Part shown: positions 30,764-33,675 of the stretch, one piece after another
Layout: each line of letters opens with the position of its first letter
Position numbering within the stretch: position 1 is the stretch's first letter
From: Pseudomonadota bacterium
GTDB lineage: Bacteria > Desulfobacterota > Desulfobacteria > Desulfobacterales > RPRI01
Direction: 5' to 3'
Length of the DNA stretch: 33,675 bases
Assembly (NCBI GenBank): GCA_018830925.1
Contig: JAHJRK010000566.1
Location: 1-33,675 of the forward strand
Program-made: the position numbers and the translations under genes
The notes under the pieces: model-generated
Told to the model about the DNA's origin: nothing
Database searches by the model: none
Seen by the model: the letters and a program-made list of their open reading frames with translations, nothing else

Positions 30764-31900
30764 ATGGAGTTTATCCCGTTTAATAAACCCTATATGACCG
30801 GCCGTGAGCTATCGTATATTGCCCAGGCACACGCCAACAGCCATCTTTCCGGGGATGGAAACTTTACCAAGAAGTGTAATATGTGGTTGGAGGCGCTCAC
30901 AGGTGCGCACAAGGCGCTGCTCACCCATTCCTGCACGGCGGCGCTCGAGACGGGGGCGCTTTTGGCGGATATCCAGTCCGGTGACGAAGTCATCATGCCG
31001 TCATACACCTTCGTTTCGACAGCCAATGCCTTTGTGTTGCGAGGTGGTGTCCCGGTATTTGTCGATATCCGTCCGGATACGCTCAACATTGATGAGACGC
31101 TGATCGAGAAGGCCATAACGTCTCGCACCAAAGCCATCGTACCAGTTCATTACGCCGGTGTGGCTTGTGAAATGGATGTCATCATGGACATCGCAAAGCG
31201 TCATAACCTGCTTGTAATTGAAGATGCAGCGCAGGGCATCATGTCCACCTATAAAGGGCGGCCGTTGGGTTCGATTGGGCATCTTGGCGCTTATTCATTC
31301 CATGAGACCAAGAACATCATCGCGGGCGAGGGCGGCGCTCTGCTGGTCAACGACGAACACTTTGCCGAACGCGCAGAGATCATCCGGGAGAAGGGTACGA
31401 ATCGAAGCCAGCTTTTTCGCGGACAGGTTGATAAATACACGTGGGTCGATATAGGTTCTTCGTACTTGCCCGGTGAAATCACAGCAGCTTTTCTTTGGGC
31501 GCAGATGGAAGTAGCCGAGGCCATCACAGAAAAGCGACTGGCAATCTGGAAGCATTACCATGAAGTGTTGGCCCCTTTGGAGACTGCCGGTGTGCTGCGC
31601 CGGCCCATCATTCCTGAAGACTGCCGACATAACGCGCACATGTATTATATCCTGCTGCAATCTTTGGAGAAGCGCAACGAGTTGATTGACCGTTTACAGG
31701 AGCAGGGCGTGAATACGGTTTTTCACTATGTGCCGTTGCACAGCTCATTAGCTGGAATGCGATATGGTCGGGTGTGTGGGACGATGATAAATACTATATC
31801 GGTATCTGATTGTCTGCTACGGTTGCCATTGTGGGTGGGAATGGGTGAGATGCATATAGACCAAACAGCCGGTGCCATAAAGCGGACGATCTGCCCATAG
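30764..31900 (+). CDS. wecE: DegT/DnrJ/EryC1 sugar aminotransferase, WecE/RffA-like
   Basis: ATG 30764 has GAGAGG upstream and gives 378 residues; an in-frame ATG at 30728 would sit inside the previous gene. The PLP site is Lys183 in YSFHETKN, with Asp154 (IEDAAQG) for the pyridine nitrogen and HSCTAALE plus GDEVIMPSYTFVSTANAF for phosphate and substrate binding. The N-terminal IPFNKPYMTGRELSYIAQA and SFHETKN are characteristic of WecE, which makes dTDP-4-amino-4,6-dideoxygalactose from a 4-keto sugar with glutamate. Upstream dTDP-sugar genes (rmlA, rmlB) are not in the window. Confidence 0.9.
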   Translation: MEFIPFNKPYMTGRELSYIAQAHANSHLSGDGNFTKKCNMWLEALTGAHKALLTHSCTAALETGALLADIQSGDEVIMPSYTFVSTANAFVLRGGVPVFVDIRPDTLNIDETLIEKAITSRTKAIVPVHYAGVACEMDVIMDIAKRHNLLVIEDAAQGIMSTYKGRPLGSIGHLGAYSFHETKNIIAGEGGALLVNDEHFAERAEIIREKGTNRSQLFRGQVDKYTWVDIGSSYLPGEITAAFLWAQMEVAEAITEKRLAIWKHYHEVLAPLETAGVLRRPIIPEDCRHNAHMYYILLQSLEKRNELIDRLQEQGVNTVFHYVPLHSSLAGMRYGRVCGTMINTISVSDCLLRLPLWVGMGEMHIDQTAGAIKRTICP

Positions 31901-31943
31901 ATTGGGGATTATTTATGTGAGTTGTAGATTCGGAGGGTAGATT

Positions 31944-32099
31944 ATGAATAAGGGGATAGTACCCATTTCAGGAGCTATAGATGCTCTTACGGTCAGGGAT
32001 GATGGATTAAGGGTAATAAACCTCCCCGTAGCAAGCTTCGGGGTATCCAAGACAGCAAGAAATAAAGCAAGCTTCGGGGAATTTACCCTGAGAGATTAA
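31944..32099 (+). CDS. Possible 51-residue protein, unrecognised
   Basis: ATG 31944 has GGAGGG 6-7 bases upstream, and the frame runs to TAA 32097-32099. It starts MNKGIVPISGAIDALTVRDDG, has VINLPVASFG, and later repeats ASFG. It may be a real small protein, the stump of a larger gene, or a chance frame over the two repeats at 32021-32079. The good Shine-Dalgarno favours translation. No family is recognised. Confidence 0.3.
   Translation: MNKGIVPISGAIDALTVRDDGLRVINLPVASFGVSKTARNKASFGEFTLRD
32021..32079. repeat. Palindromic repeat pair around AGCAAGCTTCGGGG
   Basis: AGCAAGCTTCGGGG occurs at 32030-32043 and again at 32066-32079, 36 bases apart. The first copy is part of an imperfect palindrome CCCCGTAGCAAGCTTCGGGG (32024-32043) that can fold as a hairpin; the second has lost its left arm. 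There is no following T run, so a Rho-independent terminator is doubtful. It looks like a dispersed palindromic repeat. Confidence 0.55.
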
Positions 32100-32122
32100 A
32101 CGATGGAAAGCAGAGGTAACCC

Positions 32123-33448
32123 ATGAGACAACAAATAGCGGCCTTGTTTGCATACTGTAAAAAACCAGGAGTTTTCAATGCGAATATTATATTTATTTCT
32201 ACTAGTATTTTAATTTTTATTGCGCTTAACTTAACTGTCCACTCGAATACTATTGCAGAAGTGGAAAAAGCGCATAGCTTTCTTCCAATGATGCAAAACT
32301 TTATAGAAACCTGGATTCGAGAGGGATATCTTAAGCATGGCGGTCTTTATTATAATGGTTATGATATATCAAGAACATGGCATCCTGAGCCTTATTATTA
32401 CAACGCAGGTGTCACTCTGCTGGCTCCATATTTACTACAAAAAATAAATTATATTGTTACTGGGCATTCTAATATTTTTTTGTTGGCTTTATCTAATCAA
32501 ATTATTGTAATGATCGGCGCTATTTTTCTATCTTTATTGAGTTGGAGGATGGCTGAAAAATCCAATCCAGACAATTATAATGGAAATATTGCAATAGCCC
32601 TGTCATGTCTTATTGTTTTTCAGACGTTTCCCCAAAACATTTTTTTTTATTGGTTTCCATCTCCGCAAAGTTTATTTTTGATATTTTTCTTACCTTTTTT
32701 GTTTTTCATGGATTACTTTTTAAGTAAACAATTCATTCGCTCCAAAAAAAGTGTTGTTTTTTTATTCGCTTTAATTTTTTTAATGATGCTTTCTGAACGT
32801 GTTGCAGCAACATTATCGATAGCCTCCTTGCTAATTGCTATGCATTTTATGGATACAGAATCTGTAAAAAAGAAAATGATTATTTTGACATCAATTTTAG
32901 CCGGATCTCTGGTTGTTATATTAGGTCTATGTCAAAGTGTATTAGCTAAACGCTATCATCCGGGTGTTGAAATATTAGGTTCTGGCGCGGTCGTTAGAAC
33001 AGGATTCGATGGCTCGACGCTTCACTATAACACGCATTGGGATCTTTTATTTAGCCGACATCCGTCTATGAAATACCCCACACTTGGTAGTCTTGGCGAT
33101 TTCCTATCTTGGAAAGCTTTGTTTATTGTAGGAGTTGTTGCTGTCATTTTTATTTTATATCAACAATTTAAAAAACCCAATAGCATCTTTCCAATATTGT
33201 TCAGTTTTTTTGGGACTTACCTCCTTTATGCCTTTATATTCTCAAACGCTGTTGTTCTCCATACAGATCTCTATGATGTATTTATTTTTACACCAATTGC
33301 TTTGTCGGTTTTTGGGATCGTGCCAATTTATGTATTTCGGTATTTCAAAAATAATGTTTGGACCTGTGTGAGTTTTCTCATGGCAATATGTTATACAGCT
33401 GTTCAAATAAGGAGCTACGCAACTACGATACCGCTCCCCCCAGCTTAG
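32123..33448 (+). CDS. AT-rich multi-pass membrane protein, GT-C or polymerase-like
   Basis: The 441-residue protein has about ten helices and an AGAGG Shine-Dalgarno. The N-terminal helix (about 22-40) is followed by a long extracytoplasmic loop (about 41-95: EKAHSFLPMMQNFIETW, GLYYNGYDISRTWHPEPYYYNAG) that could carry a GT-C type active site. The region AKRYHPGVEILGSGAVVRTGFDGSTLHYNTHWDLLF (about 275-310) is a second hydrophilic loop. Base composition is far more AT-rich than most of the cluster, with many T runs, suggesting acquisition from another source. The function cannot be assigned; a periplasmic glycosyltransferase for a lipid-phosphate sugar fits the context. Confidence 0.55.
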   Translation: MRQQIAALFAYCKKPGVFNANIIFISTSILIFIALNLTVHSNTIAEVEKAHSFLPMMQNFIETWIREGYLKHGGLYYNGYDISRTWHPEPYYYNAGVTLLAPYLLQKINYIVTGHSNIFLLALSNQIIVMIGAIFLSLLSWRMAEKSNPDNYNGNIAIALSCLIVFQTFPQNIFFYWFPSPQSLFLIFFLPFLFFMDYFLSKQFIRSKKSVVFLFALIFLMMLSERVAATLSIASLLIAMHFMDTESVKKKMIILTSILAGSLVVILGLCQSVLAKRYHPGVEILGSGAVVRTGFDGSTLHYNTHWDLLFSRHPSMKYPTLGSLGDFLSWKALFIVGVVAVIFILYQQFKKPNSIFPILFSFFGTYLLYAFIFSNAVVLHTDLYDVFIFTPIALSVFGIVPIYVFRYFKNNVWTCVSFLMAICYTAVQIRSYATTIPLPPA

Positions 33449-33474
33449 AAATTATTCATGCAGTGTGTCCCCCT

Positions 33475-33549
33475 GTGAAAGACTTGCTGGAGGGTTAGGC
33501 CAGAGGATTAGCTAACAGCGAATGCTTGTTTGCCTTAGTTTTGATCTAA
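33475..33549 (+). pseudogene. Decayed 3' fragment of asnB
   Basis: Reading the frame that ends at TAA 33547-33549 gives VKDLLEG-stop-ARGLANSECLFALVLI. This aligns without gaps to VKGLLDGQAKGRANSERLFALVLF at the end of the asnB protein (DNA 20755 onwards). One in-frame stop (TAG 33496-33498) replaces Gln. It is a relic of a second, diverged asparagine synthase gene or a partial duplication, ending about where the IS-like sequence begins. Confidence 0.75.
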
Positions 33550-33616
33550 ACCCTCCACCTCTGGTGGAGGACCCGGAGAGGTTCTACCGATCCGGCGTAA
33601 AATGATATAGGCTCAC

Positions 33617-33650
33617 CCTCCGGGAAAGTCTCGAAAGAGCAAATCGGAGG
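33617..33650 (+). promoter_or_regulatory. Hairpin masking a Shine-Dalgarno
   Basis: CCTCCG (33617-33622) pairs with CGGAGG (33645-33650), which is the Shine-Dalgarno for ATG 33659. Inside it, CTC-GAAA-GAG forms a second small stem with a GNRA-type loop. In the mRNA this would repress translation of the downstream ORF, as IS200 does for its transposase. Confidence 0.5.
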
Positions 33651-33658
33651 ATGAACCT

Positions 33659-33675
33659 ATGCATGATTGGGAGAG
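33659..33675 (+). CDS. Partial ORF, putative transposase start
   Basis: ATG 33659 follows CGGAGG by 8 bases and reads MHDWE before the window ends. The identification as a Y1-type transposase is inferred only from the upstream hairpins and this short start. Confidence 0.35.

Larger units (their letters stand above)
33552..33675 (+). mobile_element. 5' end of a putative IS200/IS605-like element (cut by the window edge)
   Basis: A perfect 8-bp hairpin (CCTCCACC, loop TCT, GGTGGAGG, 33552-33570) stands at the left, as expected of the foldback end of IS200-like elements. It is followed by a weaker CCGGA/TCCGG hairpin (33573-33595) and by a hairpin that buries the ribosome-binding site of the next ORF. 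That pair, an end hairpin plus an RBS-masking hairpin, is known from IS200. Too little transposase is present to prove the family. Confidence 0.45.

Overview
The window is a polysaccharide (O-antigen, capsule or exopolysaccharide) biosynthesis locus. All credible genes lie on the + strand. A three-gene sensory unit sits at the left and the start of an insertion-sequence-like element at the right. The layout (ABC_sub_bind-type periplasmic protein, CHASE3 histidine kinase and NarL-type regulator beside a long, methyltransferase-rich Wzx/Wzz-type cluster), the moderate GC content and the scattered intergenic repeats suggest a Gram-negative of the Desulfobacterota/Deltaproteobacteria kind. That is an inference from style; no phylogenetic marker is present.

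Layout. 1-515: no confident gene, but two copies of a 32-base repeat. 516-3725: substrate-binding protein, sensor kinase and response regulator, with kinase and regulator translationally coupled. 3726-5403: repeat-rich spacers with a near-perfect palindrome, a truncated methyltransferase gene and a Wzz-type chain-length regulator. 5404-18966: Wzx flippase, two FkbM methyltransferases, a DUF268 protein, three further methyltransferases, two large membrane proteins (Wzy or GT-C candidates), two paralogous GT11 glycosyltransferases, a CgeB/group-1-like and a GT2 glycosyltransferase, and a probable epimerase relic. 18990-24208: asparagine synthase-like amidotransferase, WbqC-family protein, acyl carrier protein, SDR and an AMP-forming adenylation enzyme, which look like a carrier-protein-dependent (amino)acyl decoration module. 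24216-31900: ArnC/GtrB-like GT2, formyltransferase, two methyltransferases, NeuD-like acyltransferase, beta-propeller glycosidase-like protein, GtrA, a zinc-ribbon methyltransferase and a WecE-like aminotransferase. 31901-33675: small ORF with repeats, an AT-rich multi-pass membrane protein, a decayed asnB 3' fragment and the 5' end of a putative IS200-like element.

How it may work. The GTs and methyltransferases would assemble and decorate an undecaprenyl-linked repeat unit. Wzx would export it, a Wzy candidate (9191-10669 is best) polymerise it, and Wzz set chain length. The aminotransferase and formyltransferase would make an N-formylated amino sugar, which the ArnC/GtrB-like enzyme and GtrA could deliver as a lipid-linked side branch. 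Many junctions are ATGA, TGATG or GTGA overlaps, so long stretches are probably co-transcribed and translationally coupled. Nucleotide-sugar synthesis genes (rmlABCD, for example) and an initiating sugar-phosphate transferase are absent here and must lie elsewhere.

The strongest leads are: a 32-base element repeated through the first 5.5 kb, loosely resembling the ops elements used by RfaH-like factors; the ACP/SDR/adenylation/WbqC module; the paired GT11 enzymes with an altered signature; the Arn-like formamido-sugar route; and several gene relics showing that the locus has been shuffled by recombination.
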